A stretch of DNA of 64,000 nt from contig CM037591.1 of NCBI GenBank assembly GCA_021018995.1, positions 3,478,001-3,542,000 on the forward strand, written 5' to 3'. The stretch is from Chloranthus sessilifolius. Its lineage: Eukaryota; Streptophyta; Magnoliopsida; Chloranthales; Chloranthaceae. A model generated the notes under the pieces. That model did not search any database. It was not told the origin of the DNA and saw nothing but the letters and a program-made list of their open reading frames with translations. Positions 1-9,768 of this stretch are shown here, piece after piece. The translations under genes and the position numbers were made by a program. Within the stretch, counting starts at the first letter, position 1. The number at the start of each line of letters is the position of its first letter.

Positions 1-270
1 TTTGAACTAGATTTCTGAGTTCAACCACATTTGCAGCCCTTGAAAATAGGGATTTCGAGGTCAACCACATTTTATCGGGTCGGGTTGGGTCAACAAAGAG
101 GTGGTGTCAAGATAGGTACTTGCAGGGTTGGGTTGGTCGAACCGACCAGACATTTATATGTAAAAAGTATAAAAATAGGGATTTTTACCAGGTCGGGTCG
201 GGTGAGGTCGAGCATTTACAATTTTCATATTGGAGAGCCAAAATATACCTAATCCATTTACAGCCCTAGC
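1..270. repeat. hAT-type MITE remnant rich in GGGTCGGGT
   Basis: This stretch repeats GGTCGGGTTGGGT-like words and ends near 262-269 in CAGCCCTA, the usual terminal word of plant hAT MITEs built from such GGGTCGGG blocks. Its other end lies outside the window. The short open frame here is just this repeat read through and I do not treat it as a gene. Family assignment is inference from composition and the terminal word. Confidence 0.4.
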
Positions 271-590
271 TTGCATCCAAAGATGATTAATGTAGCTTTT
301 GCAGCTATTATCTAGTTCGTTTAGAGGAAGAGGAACCTAAGGATCTGAGAGGAGCACCCACAAAAAGTCCTCTTAAGAAAGAGATAATGGCTCCCGACCG
401 ACATTTAAACACTAAATTGGTGTTTAAATGATCTTACACTATTAAAATTAGAGCTTTTCATGTTATACCATTGAATTATATTTTTATAATGCAGTGTGGC
501 ACACATTTGAGCTCAATCTAATTTGTCTAAGTGGCAATCCATCATTAGAACATGTTTTAGCCAAAGAATCATGTCCATAAGTAAATTAAG
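271..590. other. AT-rich intergenic, no feature seen
   Basis: No exon, transposon end or RNA gene was recognised here. It lies just left of the point (about 599) where similarity to the right-hand copy at 54537 begins. Confidence 0.5.
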
Positions 591-594
591 GACA

Positions 595-1700
595 ACGGGC
601 TGTTGAAAAGATTGTGTGCATTTTGGCTTGGCATTGACCATGCAATTTTGTACGGTTGGGCGCGCCCACTAGATATTCTTGGCAGATAACCTTGTGAGGT
701 GCTTGTCATTAGTGACATTGTTAACATCCACGGTCCACCAAACCATAGTCACAAAATTCGCAGCGCAAAAAAAATCGCGAATAATTCCCGACTTTTAGGT
801 CCCCCGAGTTATTCACGATTTTTTCGAAAATTCACCTGATCACAAAAGGTCACGAATAATTGCCGATTTTTTCAAAAAGTTGTGACTTACTTAAATTTTT
901 AATATATTTTTTTTAAATTGTAGTTTAAAATTTTTTAAAACCTCATATTTTGACCAAACTCAAAAACAACACCAGAAAAACTAAGAATCACTCAGATTCT
1001 GGTAGCTAAGAATCTGGTAGCTAATCCATATTCTATACTTTTTTGGTAAAAGCTTAGAATCGCCCGAACGAAGCCTTTGGAAATGTCATTTGGCCTTCTA
1101 TTGACTGAAAATGAATAGTTGATTGGTTTTTATAAAAAGCGTTTTAACGTTTTTTGCATTACGATTATCAATATTTACATCTGAGGCTCATATCTTGTAT
1201 GCCCTTGTTATTATGTGTAATGACGATTATATATATAACATGTCAGCAGTCAAAACGTGCAATTAGGGCAAACCTGCTTGAAGTCGAGCCAAGCTAAAAA
1301 GTCATAAATAACCCTCTCGTTTCCTTTATAAATGCATGTTAAGGCAAAAGCATTTGTTTGTCCAGTTCGGGTGCCGCATTGAACAAAAGATGATTCTAAT
1401 AGCAAAGGCGAACCCACCCAGGTGAGATAGGTAACAGGTAGCTTGTTTCCAGGCCGATAAGATAGGCGACGGGTCTACAGCCGGTATGCTAGTGGGATCA
1501 CTCAGGTCGGGCCAAAATTTGGCGACCTAGCAGACCCATGGGTCCAAAGTATATGCATGATATGACCTGAAAACCCCACCCCACTCGACTCCCTACCCGT
1601 AAACCCGACCGAATAAAAAACACTATTTTCATTAATTTTGTATAAAAAATATCGGGTGTTAAATCATGTCTTCTGCGTTTATAATAGTTAGTAAACGGGA
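595..1700. repeat. TOPLESS-upstream module, copy 0 (empty MITE site)
   Basis: From about 599 this DNA matches 54537-57500, and from about 1110 it also matches 5990-6950, 24010-24940 and 58240-58998. Those are the modules upstream of the TOPLESS copies. Shared landmarks are GTTGAAAAGATTGTGTG, TTGGTTGGTTTTTATAAAA and GATAAGATAGGCGA. At about 708-712 the words TGTCATTAGTGACATTG are uninterrupted, whereas the right-hand copy has a Tourist-type MITE exactly at that TTA. The module has no coding content that I can recognise. It may be an old promoter-side segment that spread by segmental duplication. Confidence 0.65.
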
Positions 1701-1729
1701 GCTGTCTAGAGCTGTGTAGAGCTGTCAAA

Positions 1730-2110
1730 TGTCAATGGAGCAGGTCGGGCTAAAATATTGGCTCGACCAGGTGTCAGTTTACCCAAAACCGAACCCACGG
1801 TTTCGGTTAACCGAGATACCCATTCCCTGAAACCGAAACCGAAACCGAACTGATCTGGCTTGGGTTTCGATCGGTTCAGTTTTTAATTTTTTCTTTTCTG
1901 AAAGAGAATTTTTTTTGTTTTTTTCGGCTTTAGGATCGGTTTTCTCTCCCTATTCAACCGATTTATGGTTTTGGGCAAACAAAATGTGCCGACTATTAAT
2001 TGGGTCGGGTCAGGTCTATTTTTATTCAGGTCTGCCTACCTCGGGCCATAACTAGCCCATTTTAATTTGGGCCGGGCAGGGATCAAGTCCGCCCGTTGAG
2101 ACCCAAAGCC
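1730..2110. repeat. ACCGAACCGAA-type low-complexity repeat
   Basis: Stretches of CCGAAACCGAAACC and GGGTCGGGTC recur here, with GGTTTCGATCGGTTC in the middle. The composition resembles the insides of plant hAT MITEs and of the tandem block at 54838-55700. No clear ends or target duplication were found. Confidence 0.4.
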
Positions 2111-2331
2111 ACAGAGTTTCTACTTTCTGTTAAAATGGTTAAGCCTTTTGAGGTGCACAGCGCAGCATGCAAATCATTGACTTGCACTTTTGACTTTCGC
2201 TCATGTAGCGATCAAAATTATTCGTGTGCCTTTCCAAAGGTCGATGGTGGGAGATTGGCTCGAGCACTGGTTAGATAACTAGCACCAACCAATATTCACT
2301 CACTAATAATGTAGGAGTTACCATAAGCGTA
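2111..2331. other. Unassigned DNA before duplication breakpoint
   Basis: No feature recognised. Similarity to the B block starts immediately to the right, near 2332-2338. In the B block the corresponding position lies inside the Harbinger transposase. Confidence 0.5.
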
Positions 2332-2411
2332 CCATTATTTACACCCTGTGAAACATTATTTACAGCCGGTGAAACTGCCACCTCGCCCCATTTCCTCCCG
2401 CTGGTATACAT
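2332..2411 (-). pseudogene. PIF/Harbinger transposase, first ~26 codons only
   Basis: Read on the minus strand from an ATG at 2411, this fragment starts MYTSGRKWGEVAVS, nearly identical to the start of the transposase at 20445. It stops matching after about 26 codons, where the A/B duplication ends. It is therefore a 5' scrap of a DNA transposase carried along by the duplication, not a separate insertion. The rest of the transposase and the transposon's other end are absent on this side. Confidence 0.7.
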
Positions 2412-2429
2412 TTACTACTTTGAATCAGA

Positions 2430-2690
2430 TTGATGGATATCATTTTTTATCCCAATCTTCCATAAAAATAGATCTTGAGACATAAGGACACATTTTCATT
2501 CCACATGACACACATCCCAAAAAGTAAACCTACAATTACATTTGTGCATGATGTGTGTCACATTTTAAGACCGTATGATCAAAAAATGACTGTATGATTG
2601 TTATCACGTAATGTCAATATTCTTTTGTGTGAAAATTTTGGATAAAACATGATCTCCATTGCCTTTGGTCTATTTTTCCCTAAATTTTTT
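2430..2690. repeat. Foldback MITE of the GATCTC family, copy A
   Basis: The left arm holds ATTTTTTATCCCAATCTTCC and AGATCTTGAG. The right arm holds the inverse words GTGTGAAAATTTTGGATAAAA and ATGATCTCCATTG. These are the arms of a long-inverted-repeat MITE that recurs at 14.33, 14.69, 15.65, 16.90, 20.45 and 30.42 kb. The paralogue in block B is at 20447-20710. The Mutator-like origin is a guess from arm length; no clean target duplication was found. Confidence 0.5.
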
Positions 2691-4391
2691 ATGTTTCTTT
2701 ATAAATATTCACACACACGAATCTAAGCTTAGGGATAATTAATATCACAATTCAACATTTAAAATGCTCACCTTTCCTTGCCCGATTATGCGGCTTACGA
2801 TGACCGTTGCTGAATAGGGTTTCGGTGCCGATTCGTGGGCTCTCACGGCGATCCAAGTCAACGAAGCTCAAAGTGCAGCTCTACCCCAACACACACTGAT
2901 CTTAACTTCCTCAATCGCGTATGACGAGTCCCCAATGATCGGTTCACAACCATTTAAACCCACACTCCCTTGTTCTCCTAGATCTAATCGCTACCGGAGT
3001 TCAAAGCTTCTCCGCGGTCTGAATTAACGACAGACGGAGCTCGTGCGATGTTGGTGTCAATCCTTCGTGAAGGATGCAAAGGTTACAGAGCAATCCCGCA
3101 ATCGAATCTCACGAGAGGGTTTGAAGGAGGAGAAGAAATCTCTCTCACTCTCTCTACACTTCTCTCACTCTCTCTCTCTCTAGACATGAGTTGGTGTGTG
3201 GGTTTCCCATCAAGGGCCAAAATGAGGTCTAATCTCACTTGTGAACCCCATCTTTTACCATCGGTGCTCTCACGGTTCTCAAGTAGCTAATTACCCAACT
3301 AAATATACTATTCCATAGCACCAATTGTACACTTCTAAAATAAAATAAAATATTCTAAAACCTCACAACGTGTGTTGTATGCCTTGCATAATACGAATAC
3401 TTGGTAGGGTGCCACAGGACAGGTTGGGTTATTGGACTCGAGTCTACTCTCGGTTCGACATGAAATTCGGATTGAAGCCCAGGTTCAAGCTGGGGCTCGG
3501 GTCCATGTGCAACATGCACAAACACGCATACGCTCCACATAAGGCACAAGTTGGGATTTAATGTGCTCGGTGCACACCCCCAATTATAGCAAGTGGGGTC
3601 TCGAGACCACGTTACATAGGTCAAACGTTTGACTTGGGTCAAAACAGTCAAAAAGGTCACATTTTCATCAAGGGTCAACGATTCGACATTTTTAAAAATT
3701 TCGGGTTACTACAAATCTTAAGAATCATCTTGAAAATCCGTGAATCAAAAAAAGGAGAAGTTTAGTGAAGAAGAAAAATTAAATAGGAGCATCGTCGTGT
3801 CGAACTCTAGACGAATGCGCCTCGGGTTAGGTGCCCCGACACTTCGCATTCTTGGTGCGCGGAGGCATCGACTCCCCTATAAATAGTAGTTGCACGCAGG
3901 ACTCTTTGAAATTTCGGGGAGATCGATGATAAAATTAGTGAAAATATACAATCACAACCACAAAATGAATGCAAACGATTTTAATGTGGAAAACCTTTTC
4001 ACAGGTAAAAATCACGTGATCTGTCTTAGATCCAAGGCAAACAATTCACTATGAAAAATATTCTTACAGTGCTTATGAATGAAATGCTCTATCACTCATC
4101 TGACCAACAACAATCGCTTCCCACGATTGTCCCTTTCATAATGTAAAGTTATCGCCTTCAACCGTCATCTCTCACGATGGTTCACTCGATTCACACGAGC
4201 CAACAGTAAAACTTGAAGCATAACAAATCCAATCTTATATTACAGATCTTTGAGATTTAGATCAACTTAGAATCATATTAAATTATCTCAAGGAGAAGGG
4301 AAATGGAGAACTCTGATGAAAATTTTTAACGTGAAGATTTTCTCCCCAAAAACCTTACTTCCCAAATCACAAATTTCCCTTTTATCCATCG

Positions 4392-4503
4392 AAACACGGA
4401 CGCCCGTAAATTGCTCACAGATGTCCGTGAAACACTAACTTCTCATAACTGTAAGGAACAGTCGAAGCACGGACGTCCGTGAATCACTCACGGATGTCCG
4501 TGA
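4392..4503. repeat. Palindromic-word array CACGGACGTCCGTG, copy A
   Basis: Four versions of CACGGACGTCCGTG, itself a perfect 14-base palindrome (exact at 4468-4481), lie at irregular spacing. The variants change one or two inner bases. Block B holds six versions at 22345-22485. A similar array lies at 27068-27205. It is not a uniform tandem repeat and not a CRISPR array: spacing varies and the intervening bases are not constant in length. Confidence 0.7.
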
Positions 4504-4740
4504 CCAGTGAATGTAATTAGCATTCTAACACTTGTTGGGAGCGCTTCTGGGTTTGATCATGATTATGACAAAATATCTAACACTCTTTTCCTAATTTATA
4601 GCAGCAGAGATGTTCGAGTTTTTTGCCAATCTTCTCAGATCCGTGGAGTCCAAAACTTCTAATTGAAAAGTTCTTTATGTTCTATGCATGGTGGTGCAAC
4701 TCTTCACATGATTTTCAGCAGCAGCATGAGTTTAATCTTA

Positions 4741-4950
4741 CAAAATCGTAATTACGATTTTGCTTCTTTCTTCAGTAATATTCCTTGCTCTTCAATCGAT
4801 CATAATCCAGCACCTTCTCTTCCAGTCTTGAGCTTTCTTCTGTGGAATCGTAGAGTACGATTCTCTTCCTTCTTTGGCTTTCGTCTTATGATTCGAATCG
4901 TAAGCTCTCTTTCAGCTTACGACTGGGGACTCCATACGATTCGGATCGCA
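4741..4950. repeat. Palindromic-word array AATCGT..ACGATT, copy A
   Basis: The array opens with a perfect 22-base palindrome at 4741-4762, core AATCGTAATTACGATT. It continues with GAATCGTA-GAG-TACGATTC near 4846, ATTCGAATCGTAAG near 4892 and ACGATTCGGATCGCA near 4937. Block B has the same array at 22718-22925 but there the first palindrome is no longer perfect. The open frame covering this region is low-complexity and I do not call it a gene. Confidence 0.6.
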
Positions 4951-5172
4951 TTTTCGTGTGATCATCTTCTACTGCTTTTTTAGTTCATTTTGGCTTGTAT
5001 TAACACTTTCGCCCTTTTCTGCATACTATTCTAAATATTTGCACATTAGCATCTCATTAGTAGCAAACTGAGGTCTAGTATCATTAAGTTAAATGTGATA
5101 AAATGATAAACTATGTGACTAATCACCTATCAATAGGCATAGAGATTTCTCTACGCTTGGGCGGATATCCCC

Positions 5173-5176
5173 GACC

Positions 5177-5214
<38 letters not shown>
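5173..5214. repeat. (CT)n(AT)n microsatellite
   Basis: A run of CT dinucleotides passes directly into AT dinucleotides. The paralogous site at 23155-23214 is longer and includes CTCTGT steps, so length has changed since duplication. Confidence 0.9.
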
Positions 5215-5229
5215 GCACAAAATTTTCTT

Positions 5230-7000
5230 ATTAAATGATCCTAATTTAAAATAGTGATTGCAGGCTCGTTACAATTCCATTTTTTATAAATGACGTGTCA
5301 ATTTTGATCTACTAGTCGAGACCTGTCCAATGAACCTATTTTTGAAACTGTTAAAGTGCTAAAAATTGAAGTGAAAGATTCAATGGCTGTTAAGGTAATA
5401 AAAACTATTAAAATGTTATTGGTTGGGTTACTCGATCCATTAGGTACGTTTTACTATTTAACTTTTCTCATTTTGTATTGCATTTTTCTTTTAATATATA
5501 CTTTCGTTAATTTGTTAATTGCATTTTTAAATTATAAGCAGTAGAACGGAATATAGAGATATTTGTAATCTAAAAGCAATGAGTATGCTTTATTTGTCAA
5601 AAAAGAAAAAATTGTGGCAATTTTTTTTAAAAAATTAATATGATAGAGGGGCACATTTTAGGAACTTGCCTTGGGCCCCCAAAATCTCAGGGCTGGCCCT
5701 ACGTGTTTTCTGAGGATTTCTGAATGAAAGCTACATATCAATTTCCAATCAAATGACTTGGAAATGCTCAAAATCTAAGCGAAAAAAATGAAGCCAAAAT
5801 ATTCTTTAAAATTAGGAATATGAGAACTCAATAGCACAAAAATTTGAGTTTTCGGGGAAACACTCAGAAAACCCCAGACTTTGACGAAACTCAAGAACAA
5901 CACCCAGTGCTCAAATTCTGGACGTAGCTAATCATATTCTATGCTTTTTCGGGAAAATCTCATAATCGCCCATACGAGTCATTAGGAAATTCTATTTAGT
6001 CTTCCGTTGACCGAGAATGAATAGTTGGTTGGTTTTTATAAAACACGTTTTAAAGTTTTTTGCATTACAATTATCAATATTTACATATGAGGCTCATATC
6101 TTGTATGCCCCCATCGTTACATGTAATGACGATTACATACAAAACATATCAATAATCAAAACGGGTCGCTCAGGTTATGCACATTTAAATGAGCCCTAAT
6201 TGTATTGGAGAGTTATTTAGGGCGCAAGCCATACATCGAAAGATTTGTAAGTTATAAATAATATAAGGGAAATTTTTAGGATCGACCTCTATAGTTTCAC
6301 CTTTTCCAACAGTGAACCTCTAATTTTACCTTTTTCACAACAGACCAGCTTGAAGTCGTAAATAACCCTCTTGTTTCCTTTATAAACGCGTGTCAAAGCA
6401 AAAGCATTCATTTGTCCACTTCAGGCGCCACATTGGACAAAAGACGATCCAAATAGCAAAGGCAAACTCACCCAAGTGAGATAGGCAACTGAAAGCTAGC
6501 TTGTTTCCAAGCCAATAAGATAGGCGATAGGTTTACAGCCGGTACGCTAGTGCCCACTCAAAAATATGTGCTTGCTCATATATGGCATTGATCTCAAACA
6601 ATCGTGTGGCAGGAGATTGTTAAATGATATTCAGTCGATCTTCATGGTCAACAATATACTTGCATGGATTTCATTTTCAAAGGTTTATTCTACGGCTGTC
6701 AACTGGTCACTCAGGTCGGGCCAAAATTTGGCTGTCTAATGAGAAATGTGGAGTTTTCAGACCCGACCTGATAGTGCACCCGACCGGCCCGTGGGTCAAG
6801 AGTATATGCATGATACGACCTGAAAACCTCACCCCACTCAGACTCCCTACCAGTAAACCCGATCCGATAAAAAACACTCCATTTTCATTAATTTTATATA
6901 AAAAGTATCAGGTGTTAAATCATGTCTTCTGCATTTATAATAGTAAGTTAGTAACATGCCTTCTCCCATTAGAAATCCTCTTTTTGCAACTTTTTTTTTT
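5230..7000. repeat. TOPLESS-upstream module, copy A (M1)
   Basis: This DNA is shared with 23220-24945 in block B and 57540-58998 in block C, and its right part with 1110-1690. It contains a candidate Harbinger right end near 5940-5980 (TTTTTCGGGAAAATCTCATAATCG with CGAGTCATTA) and the module words GATAAGATAGGCGA and CACTCAGGTCGGGCC. Small open frames of about 60 codons recur in each copy (for example 6017-6199), but they are short, lack family features and shift between copies. I regard them as non-coding. Confidence 0.6.
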
Positions 7001-7600
7001 TTTCAATGATATCAGTTTTAGGCTGTGTTTGGGTTAGCTCTTATAAGGGTATAGGCTGCCTGGAACCATGGAACAAGTAGCTTACTAGGTCCCACAATAA
7101 TTTACAACCACTTGGCGCCAAATCTCATGATCGGATTTTATGAATAGGAGCAGCGGTTCAATTATCATAACTACTTTTATGAAAAAAATAAAAAATAAAA
7201 TATTAAACAGTATAGTCAATAGCGTCAATCGTGGTGAGAAATGCGGCAAGACCAAATGTGATTTTACTGTCATTTTATGTGCTATTAACTCTTTTGACTG
7301 CATGATTTATAATTTTTATTTTAATTATTTCGTACAATAATTGTGATCATCGGGCCGCGCTTATGCATAGCTTTTGATCATGTGATTGGGTATCACATTG
7401 CCGCAAATTAATATGTGCAATTAACTCTTTTGACTGCATGATTTTTAATTGGGTTTTTAGGACTAGCCCGTATCAGGCCCAGCATACTAATTATGATGGG
7501 CCGGCCGGTTTATATAACTTAGGCATGCCCGGGTCAAACCCGGCCCTTTGAGACCCTACCCAAAAGTCTCTCCCACGTCCACTCCTCTCTTTTTACTTGC
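7001..7600. other. AT-rich DNA upstream of copy A promoter
   Basis: Present in copy A only. The block B equivalent goes from its 24940 directly to the promoter-proximal part, so this is either an insertion in A or a loss in B. It ends with GGGCCGGCCGG and GGCATGCCCGGG words typical of hAT MITE tails. No gene is seen. Confidence 0.4.
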
Positions 7601-7703
7601 TCACATTCATATAATGCTCACGTGCATTCTGCTAATCACATCCTTAAAATGGGTTATTCATTCTCATTTCTCACTCTCTCTCTTCACCACTTACCACACG
7701 CTA

Positions 7704-7867
7704 ATATATATAAGCGTTTAACATCCGATTTTAACTCTATCGGGATTGCTGATCTGCTTATATTCTGGGGAAGGCTGATCTGCTTATCATCTGGTCCTAA
7801 AGTGATTCAGTTTTTCTGCAACTTGCTCTACTATTATTCGCTCTCGAGACAGCGAAACAAATCTCAG
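7704..7867 (+). promoter_or_regulatory. Candidate TOPLESS promoter and 5' UTR exon, copy A
   Basis: A TATATATAAG box lies at about 7705-7714. It is followed by a pyrimidine-rich leader and a 5' UTR exon that ends CTCAG/GTACTCT at 7867. The 5' UTR intron runs from 7868 to TTTTGCAG at 8060, just before the start codons. A non-coding first exon is plausible for plant TOPLESS genes. The same TATA and donor are present in block B near 25163-25351. Transcription has not been shown. Confidence 0.5.
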
Positions 7868-8098
7868 GTACTCTCTTTCTCTCTCTACGATCTTGCTTTT
7901 TAAACCTTCGAATTTTGCTTTTCTTGATTTTTTTTTCCCTTCTAATTAAGCTTCTTTTGCTGCATCTTTGATTCTACTGATTTGAAGATGCTTTTTGCGT
8001 TTTCGATTGTATGAAAGTTTTAGTTAGAGAAGGTCTGAGGTTCTATTTGCTCTTTTGCAGGATCTGAAGAAGGGGCGAGATTGTTGAAAGGAGTTCGG

Positions 8099-8183
8099 GT
8101 TGAAGAAGAGCGATCTTCAATGTCTTCTCCCAGTAGTCGTGTTGAAGAAGAGCGATCTTCAATGTCTTCTCCCAGTAGAGAGA
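8099..8183 (+). repeat. 42-bp in-frame tandem duplication over the start codon
   Basis: The unit GTTGAAGAAGAGCGATCTTC plus the following ATGTCTTCTCCCAGTAG occurs twice, offset by exactly 42 bases. Both copies carry an ATG in the same frame, so the duplication would add 14 residues (MSSPSSRVEEERSS) ahead of the family start without breaking the frame. Confidence 0.9.
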
Positions 8184-8948
8184 TTGTTTTCTTAATTTTG
8201 CAGTTTCTCAATGAATCAAAGTTCAAAGAGACCGTTCACAAGTATATTTTTATTTAATTAACGGATTTCAATTTTTATTTTTTTTTACGTTTTGCTAAGT
8301 TTTTTTAATTTTCTTTTGATTAGACTGGAGCAAGATTCTGGTTTCTTTTTTAATATGAAATATTTCGAAGAGGAGGTGCGTAATGGAAATTGGGATGCAG
8401 TGGAGAGATATCTTTCGGGTTTCACCAAAGTAGACGATAATCGCTTTTCTACGCAAATTTTCTTTGAAATTCGGAAGCAGAAGTACCTCGAGGCATGCAC
8501 TGGATAAGTAAGTTTGATTTATTATATTTCAAGAATTAAAATATCGATTAACTATTATTTTATTATTTTGAAAATTTTCTCTCTGTCTTTCTGGATCTGA
8601 GTGAATGTGGTCCAAATTCTTGTAGGGCCTTTTCCTCGTTTAATGAAGAATTGTTTAAGGAAACAACGCAACTTTTGACATTAGACAATTTCAGGTATGG
8701 TTTTCATAGTGTTCAATTGTTCATGGATTTTTCTGTTATATTCAGTAGATGTGTACATAAACTTTATTAAAATCACATATACTCTGTAGGGAAAAAGAGA
8801 AACTTTCTAAGTACGGAGATGCGAAGTCCGCGAGAGCAATATTGATGGTTGAGCTCAAGAAGCTTATTGAAGCAAATCCTATTTTCCGTGACAAATTGCA
8901 GTTTCCTAGCTTCAAGAAGTCAAGGTTACAAACTCTCATTAATCAAAG
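8120..8948 (+). pseudogene. TPL: LisH/CTLH-encoding exons of copy A
   Basis: Exon 1 encodes SREIVFLILQFLNESKFKE, the LisH start of TOPLESS. Exon 2 continues with GFFFNMKYFEEEV and YLSGFTKVDDNRFST, the CTLH core. Exons 3 and 4 give FNEELFKETTQLLTLDNF and KSARAILMVELKKLIEAN. Two ATGs 42 bases apart (8120 and 8162) arise from an in-frame tandem duplication; the second fits the family's usual MSS start. Relative to copy B, exon 2 has four more bases before its donor and exon 3 lacks the HDRAKAVEILVTDLK coding stretch. The reading frame through the EAR-binding half is therefore broken. Confidence 0.85.
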
Positions 8949-9768
8949 GTAATTTGTGGGTGTTAAAGAGTTTTAAGTTTTTTGTAAACTACAGTAGTTT
9001 ACTCTATCGGATAGCGATTTCCCAAGAAGAGAAGAACGAAGAGCCTGGTAAATAGGATAGTGATTTCCGAATCGATTCAAGAGCTAAGAGATCTTGTGGG
9101 TTTAAGATCGAAAAGGCGAGTAAATAATTATAAAACAAAACTATAAACAAAACCCATATCCTAGAAACCTCAATTTTTTTCAGAAATCAAGTGAAAATAA
9201 GAACTGGGTTTTTGAAAAATCAGTATTTATGAAGAGAAAAGTGGGGGTTTCGAGTTGCTTAGTGCTATTTCATGAGAAAGAGAGTGGCTTTTGATCTATA
9301 TTTAGTAGATGGAGAGGTGAAACCAGCAAACAAAATCAGAGTTCTCTTGTGAGAGAGTTAGAGAAGCTGCTTTTTTTGGTTCATCTTCCTTCTTCCTTTT
9401 CATTATTTTGGGCCTAATATGAGAGAGTGAGAGAGAGCGAGAGTCTCGGGCAGTGTTATTTGTGAGAGTAAAGTTAACTTTAAAAGGAAAGGTTTTTCTT
9501 ATTTGCTGCCTCCCAAAAAGTCTCAGTAAAGGCATGGTAAATAAATTTTCTTTTTCCAATATATCTGTATATAATGGAAAAAAAATTGAAAATCGAGTTT
9601 AGGCACCTGCCACACTTGGCAATGCCCCTAGACCCAAGTACTGCTGCTGGTACTCAGGTCGGGCATTGTCACACGTCGAATTACCCACGGAAAGGGTTCT
9701 TAGCTTATTAAATTCCCTTTCCATTTATGTGTGTATGTGATAATTTATTTTTGTTTGCTAACTTTCAG
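8949..9768 (+). other. Intron 4 of copy A with inserted DNA
   Basis: The intron runs from a GTAATT donor at 8949 to CTTTCAG at 9768. Its first part (to about 9110) matches 26100-26170 and 26850-26940 in block B. The rest, to about 9760, has no match that I see in B and contains GA-rich runs (GAGAGAGTGAGAGAGAGCG near 9421). No coding signal was recognised. Confidence 0.5.

Larger units (their letters stand above)
2700..5150. mobile_element. LTR-retrotransposon-derived block, copy A
   Basis: The segment ends a module at 3713 whose minus-strand reading starts TGTAGTAACCCG, resembling the TGTAA-CCC starts of the Tekay-like LTRs elsewhere in the window. A TATAAATA box lies at 3881-3888 and is followed by two palindromic-word arrays. 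No gag or pol coding is visible, so this is a fossil, probably parts of one or two LTRs. Left and right limits are uncertain. The same block, diverged by scattered differences, is at 20740-23150 in block B, so it inserted before the duplication. The short open frame on the minus strand at 3355-3678 is present in both blocks but reads as LTR sequence. Confidence 0.45.

Noticed and set aside
31-252. Open frame rich in R, G and V
   Set aside because: It is the GGGTCGGGT repeat of a MITE remnant read through, without domain or start context.
3355-3678. 107-codon minus-strand frame, also present at 21268-21684
   Set aside because: Conservation between blocks A and B is explained by segmental duplication. 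The sequence looks like LTR, differs in frame ends and has no domain.
4663-4983. 106-codon frame with hydrophobic stretches
   Set aside because: It spans the AATCGT palindromic array, and the B paralogue does not keep the frame.
6017-6199. 60-codon frame repeated at 24016 and 58256
   Set aside because: Repeated because the module is duplicated. Short, no family features and no sign of codon-level constraint that I could judge by eye.
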